Shown: piece after piece, positions 1 to 11,374 of the stretch
Layout of the letters: each line of letters begins with the position of its first letter
Position numbering within the stretch: the first letter of the stretch is position 1
From: an uncultured Eubacteriales bacterium
Lineage (GTDB): Bacteria > Bacillota > Clostridia > Christensenellales > Aristaeellaceae
Assembly (NCBI GenBank): GCA_902800625.1
Contig: CADCFG010000021.1
Location: 1-53,366, forward strand
Reading direction: 5' to 3'
Length of the DNA: 53,366 bases
The notes under the pieces: model-generated
Databases searched by the model: none
What the model was told of the DNA's origin: nothing
The model's input: the letters and a program-made list of their open reading frames with translations, nothing else
Translations under genes and position numbers: made by a program

Positions 1-860
<860 letters not shown>

Positions 861-872
861 TCCTTCTGTTAG

Positions 873-4567
<3,695 letters not shown>

Positions 4568-4570
4568 GCG

Positions 4571-4732
4571 CCGGGGCATTGCCCCGGACCCCAATCGCTG
4601 CCGCGCTTTCTATTTCGCCGGGTCGGCCAAACAACGGCCTCCCGGCGGCGACCGGGGCATCGCCCCGGACCCCATTCGCTGCCGCGCTTTCTGACCCGCC
4701 GGGTCGGCCAAACAACGGCCTCCCGGCGGCGA
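4571..4732. repeat. Two-copy tandem repeat, 81-bp unit, downstream of rpoC
   Basis: Two adjacent near-identical 81-bp units occupy 4571-4651 and 4652-4732. Each begins with a palindrome (CCGGGGCAT.GCCCCGG) and ends with a larger imperfect one around GGTCGGCCAAACAACGGCC. The few differences include CAATCGC versus CATTCGC and TATTTCG versus GACCCG. Each can fold as hairpins in RNA or single-stranded DNA, which suggests a REP-type element. No coding function is apparent. Confidence 0.85.
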
Positions 4733-4754
4733 GGGAGCGAAAGTGCAGCATAAA

Positions 4755-4799
4755 AAGATTCCCCGGCCCACTGATTCAAGGCCGGGGAATCTTCGTTTG
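4755..4799 (+). terminator. Strong hairpin terminator after rpoBC
   Basis: A perfect 14-bp stem (AAGATTCCCCGGCC at 4755-4768 with its complement at 4780-4793) has an 11-base loop and is followed by a short T-rich tail (CGTTT). It lies between rpoC and the convergent diguanylate cyclase gene, so it probably ends the rpoBC transcript. Confidence 0.75.
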
Positions 4800-4821
4800 C
4801 ATCAAACGCATCCGCCAAACG

Positions 4822-4872
4822 CCTTCCCCTTCAGGGGAAGGTGGCCGAGCGGAGCGAGGTCGGAAGAGGTCG
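4822..4872. repeat. REP-like palindromic repeat
   Basis: A perfect palindrome (CCTTCCCCTTCAGGGGAAGG, 4822-4841) is followed by a GC-rich, partly self-complementary stretch (GGCCGAGCGGAGCGAGGTC). This layout is typical of dispersed extragenic palindromes in gut Clostridia. With the tandem repeat and terminator it accounts for the 327-bp gap between rpoC and the next gene. Confidence 0.5.
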
Positions 4873-4894
4873 TTGGTTCAGTACGCGTGCCCCC

Positions 4895-5971
4895 TCAAAA
4901 TACCACCTGGTCCCTGCCGCTGTTCTTGCCCATGTAGAGCTTGCGGTCGGCCTCCTCCAGAATGGCCTGGAGGGGGGAGCGGAAGTCGTTTTCGGCCACG
5001 CCGATGGTGATGGTGATGGAGAAGTCGGTTCCCTCGAAGGACAGGGGCATCATCTTCACCGCGGTGCACACGTCGTGCATCAGTGCGCCGGCCTCGTCCA
5101 GGTTCAGGCCGGGCATGAAGAAGCAGAACTCTTCGCCGCCCCAGCGGCAAATCCGGTAGTGGTCCTCGGCCATCTCGCGGAATTTGGCCGACAGGGTGCG
5201 CAGGGTGTAGTCGCCGCAGTTGTGGCCGTAGGTGTCGTTCACGCTCTTGAAAAAGTCGATGTCCGCGATGGCCACGCTGAAGGGTTCGCCCGAGCGGTGG
5301 GCCAGGTAGCTGTTGATGGTGTTGGTCATGGCGCGGCGGTTGGGCAGCTGGGTGAGGGGGTCGGTGCCGGCTTCCTTGTGCAGCTCCTGGTTGTCGATGC
5401 GCAGCTGGCGCTCGGTGTCCTGCATGGAGGTGCTGAACAGCACGCACAGGCATCCCAGAACCATGAACAGGAAAGCAGTGTTGAAAACCTGGAAAAGCAG
5501 CTGGGCCTGCTCGCCGAGTATGTGCGCCTCCGCATGGTGGGTGGAATAGGCGTACAGCACCAGACGCAGCACCACCAGGCTCGACCAGAACCAGAGCTTC
5601 AGCGACGGCTTTTCGGAGACGTTAAAAAACGACAGCAACAGCGGCGCGATCAGAAACTGTTGGACGCTGGAGCTCCAGCCGAAGCTGTGGACGCACCAGA
5701 CGCACCAGGCTTCGATTACGAAGCTCTCGATCAGCCCGGCCAGGCGCGGCCCCATGCGCTTGATGCCCCACAGAACCAACGTCATGACCGCCGCCGCCCC
5801 CAGCGGCTCCCATTCCCACCAGCCGCCGGCCAGGCCGAACAGCATAAAGCTGGCCACAAAGTACACGATCAACAGCACTGCCGTAGCGGTCAGTGCTTTT
5901 CTGTAGTATGCGGGCATGTCCTTGCCCGATTTCGGCGCCTTCTGGCGCAGGAAATCCAGAAGAAAACCCAT
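4895..5971 (-). CDS. Membrane-anchored diguanylate cyclase (GGDEF)
   Basis: This predicted enzyme makes cyclic di-GMP from two GTP. It has 358 residues from the ATG at 5971, chosen because GGGAGG lies just upstream; a longer in-frame reading exists but lacks a good site. The N-terminal half has about six hydrophobic segments, so the catalytic domain is tethered to the membrane. The C-terminal half carries TDPLTQLPNRRAM, DIDFFKSVNDTYGH and the active-site signature RWGGEEF. The product-inhibition RxxD motif expected just before GGEEF is absent (EDHYRICRWGGEEF), so feedback by c-di-GMP through the usual I-site is unlikely. No recognised sensor domain is visible. It converges on rpoC and looks monocistronic. 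Confidence 0.93.
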   Translation of the reverse strand: MGFLLDFLRQKAPKSGKDMPAYYRKALTATAVLLIVYFVASFMLFGLAGGWWEWEPLGAAAVMTLVLWGIKRMGPRLAGLIESFVIEAWCVWCVHSFGWSSSVQQFLIAPLLLSFFNVSEKPSLKLWFWSSLVVLRLVLYAYSTHHAEAHILGEQAQLLFQVFNTAFLFMVLGCLCVLFSTSMQDTERQLRIDNQELHKEAGTDPLTQLPNRRAMTNTINSYLAHRSGEPFSVAIADIDFFKSVNDTYGHNCGDYTLRTLSAKFREMAEDHYRICRWGGEEFCFFMPGLNLDEAGALMHDVCTAVKMMPLSFEGTDFSITITIGVAENDFRSPLQAILEEADRKLYMGKNSGRDQVVF

Positions 5972-6069
5972 CGTGTGCCTTTGCCTCCCGATGTCGGGGC
6001 CTGTGAAACATATACACATTTATTATGCCTGATTTTGTGCCGGATTTCAACCCCTTTGGAAAAGAAATA

Positions 6070-6113
6070 TTAAAAAAGTGAAACCAGAGGCGCTTGAATG
6101 CGCCTCTGGTTTT
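6070..6113 (-). terminator. Terminator for the SNF2 helicase transcript
   Basis: A perfect 13-bp stem (6082-6094 with 6101-6113, six-base loop) is followed on the minus strand by a T-run (the complement of TTAAAAAAG at 6071-6079). It sits about 45 bp beyond the helicase stop codon, as an intrinsic terminator should. Confidence 0.85.
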
Positions 6114-6155
6114 GAATGGTGGCGAAGCTGTCGCCTGTGTGGAAACAAATGTGCC

Positions 6156-7949
6156 TTATTGCGCCTCTTCTTCCGTCTCCAGCCGCCGCACCAGCTGGCG
6201 GATGCGCTCCCGGGCTTCGGACTGTTGGATGAACTGGTCCTCCCGGGAGGGCGTGTCGTCGCCCATGATGGCCACGAATTGGCTGACCTTCAGCCCCAGC
6301 GCATCCTGCATGTCCCGGTCGCTGCCCTTGGGGGAGACCAGGTAATAGCACAGCAGGCTGTCGGCCTGGCCGATGCGGTGGGCGCGGTCCTCGGCCTGGC
6401 TGTGTACGGCGGGAGACCAGTCCAGCTCGCCGAACACCACGCAGGTGGCCCGCTGCAGGTTCAGCCCGCTGGCAGAGCGCAGCGAGATGCACAGCAGGTC
6501 CGTCCTCCCCTCCATGAACGCCGAGGCAGCCTCGTCCTTCTGGCGGTCCGTCTCCCGGCCGGTGATGAACATGGGCCGGCAGGACTTGAGGTCCTTCTTG
6601 TAGATGTCCATCACGGCATGGTGGTGGGCCATCAGCAGCACCTTTTCACCCGCCTCCACCAGTGCCCGCACGAAGGCGCACACGAAGGGAGCCTTGGCGA
6701 TGCCGGTGGCCTGGCGCTGGGTCTGGGAGATAGCGTCCTCGATGATGGCGCGGCGGGAGGGGTCGTCCGTGGCGCGCAGCAACTGCAGTTGCCGGGCGAC
6801 GGGGGCCATCAGCTCCCGGTAGACCGCGTCGTCCCAGTCGATCTCCTGCACCAGCCGCCGCTTGGGAGCCAGCTCGGTGAGCACGTCGCTCTTCAGCCTG
6901 CGCAGCATCAATCCCTCGCTGCGCAGGTGCTCGCCCAGCAGCTCCGGCTTGGCCACGACGGCGGTGTTGTAGCCGTAGCACCACTCCCGGGAGAAGCTCT
7001 CCCAGTCGCCCAGGAAGTGGAAATCGATGATGTTCACCACGTTCCAGATCTCGCCGCCCTGGTTGTAGATGGGCGTGCCGGACAGGCCGATGCAGTTTTC
7101 GCAGGCCTCGGACAGCAGGGACGCGGCCGAGTACTTGCCGGTGCCGTTGCGGCGCAGCTCCTGTATCTCGTCGAAGATCACGGTCCTGAAGCCCTGCTCC
7201 GGCAGCACGTCCTTCCAGCCCCGCAGCAGCAGGTAGTGGATGATGTAGATGTCGGCCTCCGGCAGGGCGTAGGGGGTCAGGCCCTTGATGACGTGGACGC
7301 GAAGCCGACCGTCCGGCGACAGGAAGCGCTCCACCTCCCGCTGCCAGTTGCGGATCAGGTGGGGCGGCACGACGAGGATCGCCGGGTAGGCCGCGGTGGT
7401 GGCCAGGAAAGCCAGCGCCTGCACCGTCTTGCCCAGGCCCATCTCGTCCGCCAGCAGGCAGCGGCGGGTGGACAGCATGAAGCCCAGCCCCTGCTTCTGG
7501 AAAGGAAGCAGCTCGCCGGAGAAGCTCTCGGCGGGGGGCGTGGCCGTCTCCGGCATGGACAGGGCCTGCTCCCGGCGCACGGCATACTCCCGGGCCTCCT
7601 CCAGGGCGCTCTCCCAGCGGTTGCGGTCGCTCTCCTTGATCTCCAGCGGATAGCGGATCATCAGCCAGTTCAGCTCGCCGATGATGCGCCGGTGGGCGGT
7701 GAACCGGGCCACGCCCCGGCCCCGGCCGTCGCAGCCGGGGAACAGGCGCTTGGCCAGCTCCGTCACGCAGGGTTCGCCCTTGATGGTCCAGCACTTTGAG
7801 CGGCGGTTGTAGGAAAGCGTGCCGTAGGTACGGCTCCCTGCGGGCACGTCCCGCAGGTAGGCGGGCACTTCCGGCGGAACGCGGGCGTCGTCGCCGAAGT
7901 CGTCCATCGTGATGGCTCCGCTGCCGGTGTAGTCGTCGTAGTAATCCAT
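6156..7949 (-). CDS. SNF2-family DEAD/H helicase (SMARCAL1-like)
   Basis: This is a superfamily 2 ATPase of the SNF2 class, predicted to translocate on or remodel DNA using ATP. It has 597 residues, starting at the ATG at 7949 behind CCGGAGG. Motif I is DEMGLGKTVQALAF (around residue 168), motif II FDEIQEL, motif III LSGTPIYN, and motif VI QAEDRAHRIGQ. Before the ATPase core lies an N-terminal region of about 145 residues with no DNA-binding domain I can name. There is no fused nuclease. A small PD-(D/E)XK-like protein is encoded 81 bp upstream on the same strand, so the two may work together as helicase and nuclease. Similar SNF2 proteins occur in Firmicutes phages and in defence loci, but no other phage gene is visible here. 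Confidence 0.93.
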   Translation of the reverse strand: MDYYDDYTGSGAITMDDFGDDARVPPEVPAYLRDVPAGSRTYGTLSYNRRSKCWTIKGEPCVTELAKRLFPGCDGRGRGVARFTAHRRIIGELNWLMIRYPLEIKESDRNRWESALEEAREYAVRREQALSMPETATPPAESFSGELLPFQKQGLGFMLSTRRCLLADEMGLGKTVQALAFLATTAAYPAILVVPPHLIRNWQREVERFLSPDGRLRVHVIKGLTPYALPEADIYIIHYLLLRGWKDVLPEQGFRTVIFDEIQELRRNGTGKYSAASLLSEACENCIGLSGTPIYNQGGEIWNVVNIIDFHFLGDWESFSREWCYGYNTAVVAKPELLGEHLRSEGLMLRRLKSDVLTELAPKRRLVQEIDWDDAVYRELMAPVARQLQLLRATDDPSRRAIIEDAISQTQRQATGIAKAPFVCAFVRALVEAGEKVLLMAHHHAVMDIYKKDLKSCRPMFITGRETDRQKDEAASAFMEGRTDLLCISLRSASGLNLQRATCVVFGELDWSPAVHSQAEDRAHRIGQADSLLCYYLVSPKGSDRDMQDALGLKVSQFVAIMGDDTPSREDQFIQQSEARERIRQLVRRLETEEEAQ

Positions 7950-8030
7950 AATGCCTCCGGATGAATGGGGAATGAGGAGCGGCGGCGCAAACCCTGGCGG
8001 AGATATCTCATCCCTGATTGCGCGAAGCGT

Positions 8031-8414
8031 TCACGGCAGCGCCACGCCCCAAAGCCGGTTCAGCGATACCAGCCTGACCGGCTTGCCGCAGATCGCCTCG
8101 GGCACCCACGTCACCCGCTGGGCGACCACGATCACGGCGTCCAGCGCGTCGGACTCCAGATACCTTCGCAGCTGCTCCCGCAGCTGGGAGGAGGCGGGGC
8201 GGCCCTTTTTCACTTCAATGCCCACCCGGCCCACGCGAAAGTCGATGCGGCGGCGCGGCCCGAGGCGGTACTCGTGCTCGAATTCCAGCCCTGCGCCAGA
8301 GAGTGCCCGGGCAATGGCGGCGTGGATGTCGTATTCCTCCGGCTGGGCCGGAACGCGCACGGCGGCGAGGGCCTGGACCACGGTTTCGATCTCCCGATTG
8401 AGCCGGTCAGCCAT
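8031..8414 (-). CDS. Small PD-(D/E)XK-like nuclease candidate
   Basis: This 127-residue protein has the arrangement of the PD-(D/E)XK nuclease superfamily: acidic residues in an N-terminal helix (EEYDIHAAI), D58 in RRRIDF, E67-x-K69 in GIEVKKG, then Q77/Q81 in a helix (SSQLREQLRRY). The next strand is hydrophobic (LDAVIVVAQRV). Size and motif order fit single-domain nucleases such as VRR-NUC or Mrr-like proteins, but this is a motif reading, not a family match. The ATG at 8414 overlaps the acyltransferase stop by 8 bases and has its own GGAGG, so the genes are translationally coupled. The SNF2 helicase gene follows. The DNA substrate is unknown. Confidence 0.65.
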   Translation of the reverse strand: MADRLNREIETVVQALAAVRVPAQPEEYDIHAAIARALSGAGLEFEHEYRLGPRRRIDFRVGRVGIEVKKGRPASSQLREQLRRYLESDALDAVIVVAQRVTWVPEAICGKPVRLVSLNRLWGVALP

Positions 8415-9462
8415 AGCGCGCCTCCGACCGGTCGCCGTAGCCGTAGAGACGGCGGATGCAGGGAATGCGCAGCAGGATCAGCATCGCCGCGGTGATCAGC
8501 GTCAGCTTCGCCGCCACGCGCCAGACCACAAACAGCGCCGGCGTGTCCGCGAGGCCGGAAAGCGCCAGCAGCTTTCCGTAGAGCTTCGTGTAGGCCAGGC
8601 GGCGCAGCTCAATGAAGTGGACGGACAAAAACAGCAGGCTGTGTCGCCCGTAGAAGGCCAGGGCGCCTGAAAGCGGGCGCGGCCCGCGGCAGATCAGCCG
8701 CGACAGCAGCACCACGATCAGGCAGCCGCAGCAGCTGGCCAGGATGTCCGGCGCGCCGCGGCCCACGTCCGCCGTGACCAGCCAGAAGCTCTTGAAGGTG
8801 AGGATGAACCACAGCCACAGGCCCAGCGCCAGCGCGACGCCGGCCGCCTTTGCCCAGGCGGGGATGCGCAGGGCCTCCAGCCTCGGCTGCGCCCTGCGAA
8901 GCAGCCAGCCCACGTACACGAACAGCAGCGCGCAGCCCCCGGGCTGCAGGCTCAGCGGCAGGCCGAAGCGGGGCTCGCTCCAGACGGACAGGCCGAAGAT
9001 CACCGCCACGGCGATCAGGCGCACCGCGCCCTTCGCCTTCGTGAGCAGCTTCATCATGACAATCGCCCAGAACAGCGCCCACAGGAACCACAGCGCACCG
9101 ATCCGCGGGATGTGGAAGGGCACTTCGTAACTCGCGCCGGAGCCGAAGAGGGTCGCCAGCAGGTTGTCCCCCAGCTCCGCGTGCCAGGGGACGCGGTGGA
9201 TCAGGTTCATGGCGACGGTGGCCAGGATGTAGGCCAGGCAGGTGAAGTAATAGGGGAGCAGCAGCTGCCGCGCCTTCTTTCGCACGAACGGGCCCAGGTC
9301 GGAGCGCGCGTCCAGGAACCAGCCGCTGATGAGGTAGAACAGGGGCAGGTGGAAGGTGTAGACCACGCGGTTCAGCGCGTCGCACTCCAGGTGTCCCAGG
9401 ACGATCGCGATCATGGCGATGCCCCGGGCCACGTCCACGTATTTCAGCCGTTGCCGTGCCAT
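8407..9462 (-). CDS. Acyltransferase-3 family membrane protein
   Basis: This 351-residue polytopic membrane protein belongs to the acyltransferase 3 family (OafA/NolL type), which O-acetylates surface sugars or lipids. The hallmarks are the N-terminal YVDVARGIAMIAIVLGHL and FHLPLFYLISGWF, followed by about nine further hydrophobic segments. The histidine of VLGH is the likely catalytic residue. The start at 9462 has GGAGG eight bases upstream. The gene lies 20 bp after the pseudouridine synthase and overlaps the nuclease gene, so it is probably part of a four-gene transcript. Its target could be one of the glycans encoded downstream in this window, but that is inference. Confidence 0.9.
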   Translation of the reverse strand: MARQRLKYVDVARGIAMIAIVLGHLECDALNRVVYTFHLPLFYLISGWFLDARSDLGPFVRKKARQLLLPYYFTCLAYILATVAMNLIHRVPWHAELGDNLLATLFGSGASYEVPFHIPRIGALWFLWALFWAIVMMKLLTKAKGAVRLIAVAVIFGLSVWSEPRFGLPLSLQPGGCALLFVYVGWLLRRAQPRLEALRIPAWAKAAGVALALGLWLWFILTFKSFWLVTADVGRGAPDILASCCGCLIVVLLSRLICRGPRPLSGALAFYGRHSLLFLSVHFIELRRLAYTKLYGKLLALSGLADTPALFVVWRVAAKLTLITAAMLILLRIPCIRRLYGYGDRSEARYG

Positions 9463-9483
9463 TCGACGGCCTCCTTCCTTGGA

Positions 9484-10356
9484 TCAGTCCTCCAGCAGCG
9501 CCGCCAGCGCCTCCGGCAGCGGCGATTCGGCCTCGATCACCTCGCCGGTGACGGGGTGGACGAGCCGGATGTACGCCGAGTGCAGCGCGAATCGGCGGGG
9601 CAGGGCCCCCAGCTCCGTGCCGTAGAGGAAATCCCCCGCCACGGGGTGGCCCAGGTGGGCCAGGTGGACGCGGATCTGGTGGGTGCGGCCCGTCTCCAGC
9701 CGCAGGCGCACCAGGCTGTATCGGTCGCCGGACACCTCCGCCTGATAGTGGGTGACGGCGGGAACACCCCGCTCATAATCCACGGCGCGGCGCACGGTGG
9801 CGTCCGGCACCTTGGCGATGGGGGCGTCGATCACGCCCTCGCCCTCGAAGCGGCCCTCCACCACGGCCAGGTATTCCCGCAGGAATCGGTCGGTGTGCAG
9901 CTGCCGCTGCAGCCGCTGGGCGGCGTGGGCGTTCTTTGCGGCGGCCATCAGCCCGCTGGTGCCCTTGTCCAGCCGGTTCAGCGGGCGAAAGGGCATATTC
10001 GGCCAGTGAAACGCAACTCGGTTCTCCAGCGTGCCGCCGGGCTGCTTCGGGGAGCACTGGCAGGCCAGCGGCGCGCTCTTGTCGAGGATGAGCATGTCCT
10101 CGTCCTCGTAGACCACGTTCACTGGCTTGTCCTCCGGCACGACTGCCTTGACCGCGCCGTCCGCCAGCAGCACCGTCACCTCGTCCCCGGGCCGCAGCTC
10201 GAAATTGGCGTGCACCAGCGCGCCGTTTACCAGCAGCCCGTCCCGCGCCTTCAGGGCGTTGAACTGGCCGTAGGACACGCCCATCGTGCCCCGGACGAAG
10301 TACTTGACCTTTCGCCCGGCATCGGCTTCGGCGGCGATGGCGGTGAGCTTGCGCAT
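9484..10356 (-). CDS. RluA-family RNA pseudouridine synthase
   Basis: This 290-residue protein converts specific uridines in rRNA or tRNA to pseudouridine. An N-terminal S4-like RNA-binding region (GVSYGQFNALKARDGLLVNG) precedes the catalytic domain. The catalytic aspartate lies in RPLNRLDKGTSGLM, the family's HRLD motif with N replacing H. ETGRTHQIRVHLAHLGHP and AGDFLYG are also diagnostic. The start at 10356 has GGAGGTAATCC upstream. The target nucleotide cannot be read from sequence (RluC, RluD and YlyB types look alike). A sigma-A promoter lies at 10416-10444. Confidence 0.92.
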   Translation of the reverse strand: MRKLTAIAAEADAGRKVKYFVRGTMGVSYGQFNALKARDGLLVNGALVHANFELRPGDEVTVLLADGAVKAVVPEDKPVNVVYEDEDMLILDKSAPLACQCSPKQPGGTLENRVAFHWPNMPFRPLNRLDKGTSGLMAAAKNAHAAQRLQRQLHTDRFLREYLAVVEGRFEGEGVIDAPIAKVPDATVRRAVDYERGVPAVTHYQAEVSGDRYSLVRLRLETGRTHQIRVHLAHLGHPVAGDFLYGTELGALPRRFALHSAYIRLVHPVTGEVIEAESPLPEALAALLED

Positions 10357-10415
10357 GGATTACCTCCGGCAAAGTACGAAGAGTGGAGTGGGTGATTGGC
10401 TACGCTACTGTGGCG

Positions 10416-10444
10416 AGTATACCATATTTGCCCCCCTGAATCAA
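10416..10444 (-). promoter_or_regulatory. Sigma-A type promoter for the pseudouridine synthase operon
   Basis: On the minus strand, TTGATT (complement of 10439-10444) is followed after 17 bp by TATACT (complement of 10416-10421), 60 bp upstream of the start codon. Spacing and boxes fit the housekeeping consensus. Confidence 0.7.
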
Positions 10445-10454
10445 ACCCCGTGCG

Positions 10455-10491
10455 CGACAAAAGCTCATAGCGCAAACGCGCTATGAGCTTT
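10455..10491 (-). terminator. Terminator of rpmB
   Basis: A perfect 14-bp stem (10460-10473 with 10478-10491, loop AAAC) is followed on the minus strand by TTTTGT. It lies 26 bp past the rpmB stop and separates that gene from the pseudouridine synthase promoter. Confidence 0.85.
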
Positions 10492-10516
10492 GCTTTCAAT
10501 TTGGATCGGCGGCCGA

Positions 10517-10708
10517 TTACAGGGCGCGCTCAACCTTCTTGCTGCGCAGGCAGCGGGTGCACACGGACATGCGCTGCGGAACGCCATTGACCAGCACGCG
10601 AACCTTCTGCGTGTTCGGAGCCCAGGTGCGGCGCGTCTTGCGGTTGGAATGGCTCACGTTGTTGCCGTAGGTCACGCCCTTGCCGCAGATCTCACAAAAC
10701 TTTCCCAT
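10517..10708 (-). CDS. rpmB: 50S ribosomal protein L28
   Basis: This 63-residue protein is large-subunit protein L28: MGKFCEICGKGVTYGNNVSH, then SNRKTRRTWAPN and a basic C-terminus with CTRCLRSKKV. The cysteines C5, C8, C51 and C54 form a CxxC pair at each end, so it is probably the zinc-binding (C+) version. The start at 10708 has a strong AAGGAGGTG site. It diverges from the Asp23-family gene, the usual Firmicutes order (rpmB, yloU, yloV, recG). Confidence 0.97.
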   Translation of the reverse strand: MGKFCEICGKGVTYGNNVSHSNRKTRRTWAPNTQKVRVLVNGVPQRMSVCTRCLRSKKVERAL

Positions 10709-10755
10709 ACTCTATCACACCTCCTTCAAGGATATGTCCACATCAAAACAGTGAA

Positions 10756-10784
10756 ATTATATCATTTCTTCCCCCAAAACGCAA
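10756..10784 (-). promoter_or_regulatory. Sigma-A promoter of rpmB
   Basis: On the minus strand TTGCGT (complement of 10779-10784), 17 bp, then a perfect TATAAT (complement of 10756-10761). It lies about 50 bp upstream of the rpmB start codon. Confidence 0.85.
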
Positions 10785-10876
10785 GGGCTGGCCGTGTAAA
10801 ACTTCTGGTATCCCCAAAATTTACCGATATTTTGTAAAAAATCGCTCAATTGCCACGGGTGGGGAAGGGGTTTTGC

Positions 10877-10905
10877 TTGCATATTTGACGGAAAAAAGGT
10901 ATACT
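10877..10905 (+). promoter_or_regulatory. Sigma-A promoter of the Asp23-family/DAK2-family operon
   Basis: TTGCAT (10877-10882), 17 bp, TATACT (10900-10905). Transcription would begin near 10912, giving a leader of about 85 bases before the start codon at 10997. The promoter diverges from that of rpmB. Confidence 0.75.
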
Positions 10906-10996
10906 GTTAGATGAAGAGTCATAATTGCTTCGTGTACGCGTCCATGGGACCGCAGGTTCCGGGCGCGGGCCCCGATGAAAAGGGAGGTATCATTAC

Positions 10997-11347
10997 ATGG
11001 ATTGCAAGTACAATACCGAACTGGGCGTCGTCACAGTAAACGACGATGTGATCGTGCGCGTCGCGGGCTACGCGGCGCTGGACTGCTACGGCATTGTGGG
11101 CATGGCCTCCAAGCGCGGCACCGACGGCCTGGTCCAGATGATGGGCCGGGAGAACCTGGGCCGCGGCGTGAAGGTGCGCTCCTCCGGCGACAAGGTGGAC
11201 ATCGATCTTTTCATCATTGTGGAATACGGCATTTCGATCAGCGCCGTGGCCGCGGCCATCATCGAAACCGTGAAATACAAGGTGGAGCATCTCACCGGCG
11301 TGCCCGTGGGCCGCGTCAATGTGTGCGTCGAGGACATCCGCGTCTGA
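10997..11347 (+). CDS. Asp23/Gls24 family protein (YloU-like)
   Basis: This 116-residue protein belongs to the Asp23/Gls24 (DUF322) family: an N-terminal NTELGVVTVNDDVIVRVAGYAALDCYGIVGMA, then a beta/alpha core with VDIDLFIIVEYG and VGRVNVCVEDIRV. Family members are abundant cytoplasmic or membrane-associated proteins linked to envelope homeostasis; no enzymatic activity is established. The start has AGGGAGGTATC upstream. It is followed after 27 bp by the DAK2-family kinase subunit, the conserved yloU-yloV pair of Firmicutes. Confidence 0.93.
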   Translation: MDCKYNTELGVVTVNDDVIVRVAGYAALDCYGIVGMASKRGTDGLVQMMGRENLGRGVKVRSSGDKVDIDLFIIVEYGISISAVAAAIIETVKYKVEHLTGVPVGRVNVCVEDIRV

Positions 11348-11374
11348 TCGCGCCGATGAAGGTTGGAGGATAAT

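Noticed and set aside
6078..7799. Long plus-strand open frame opposite the SNF2 helicase
   Set aside because: The composition is that of a shadow frame, while the minus strand carries all the helicase motifs in order.
6156..8414. Prophage remnant
   Set aside because: Only the helicase and nuclease pair is phage-like; no integrase, capsid, terminase or lysis gene surrounds it.
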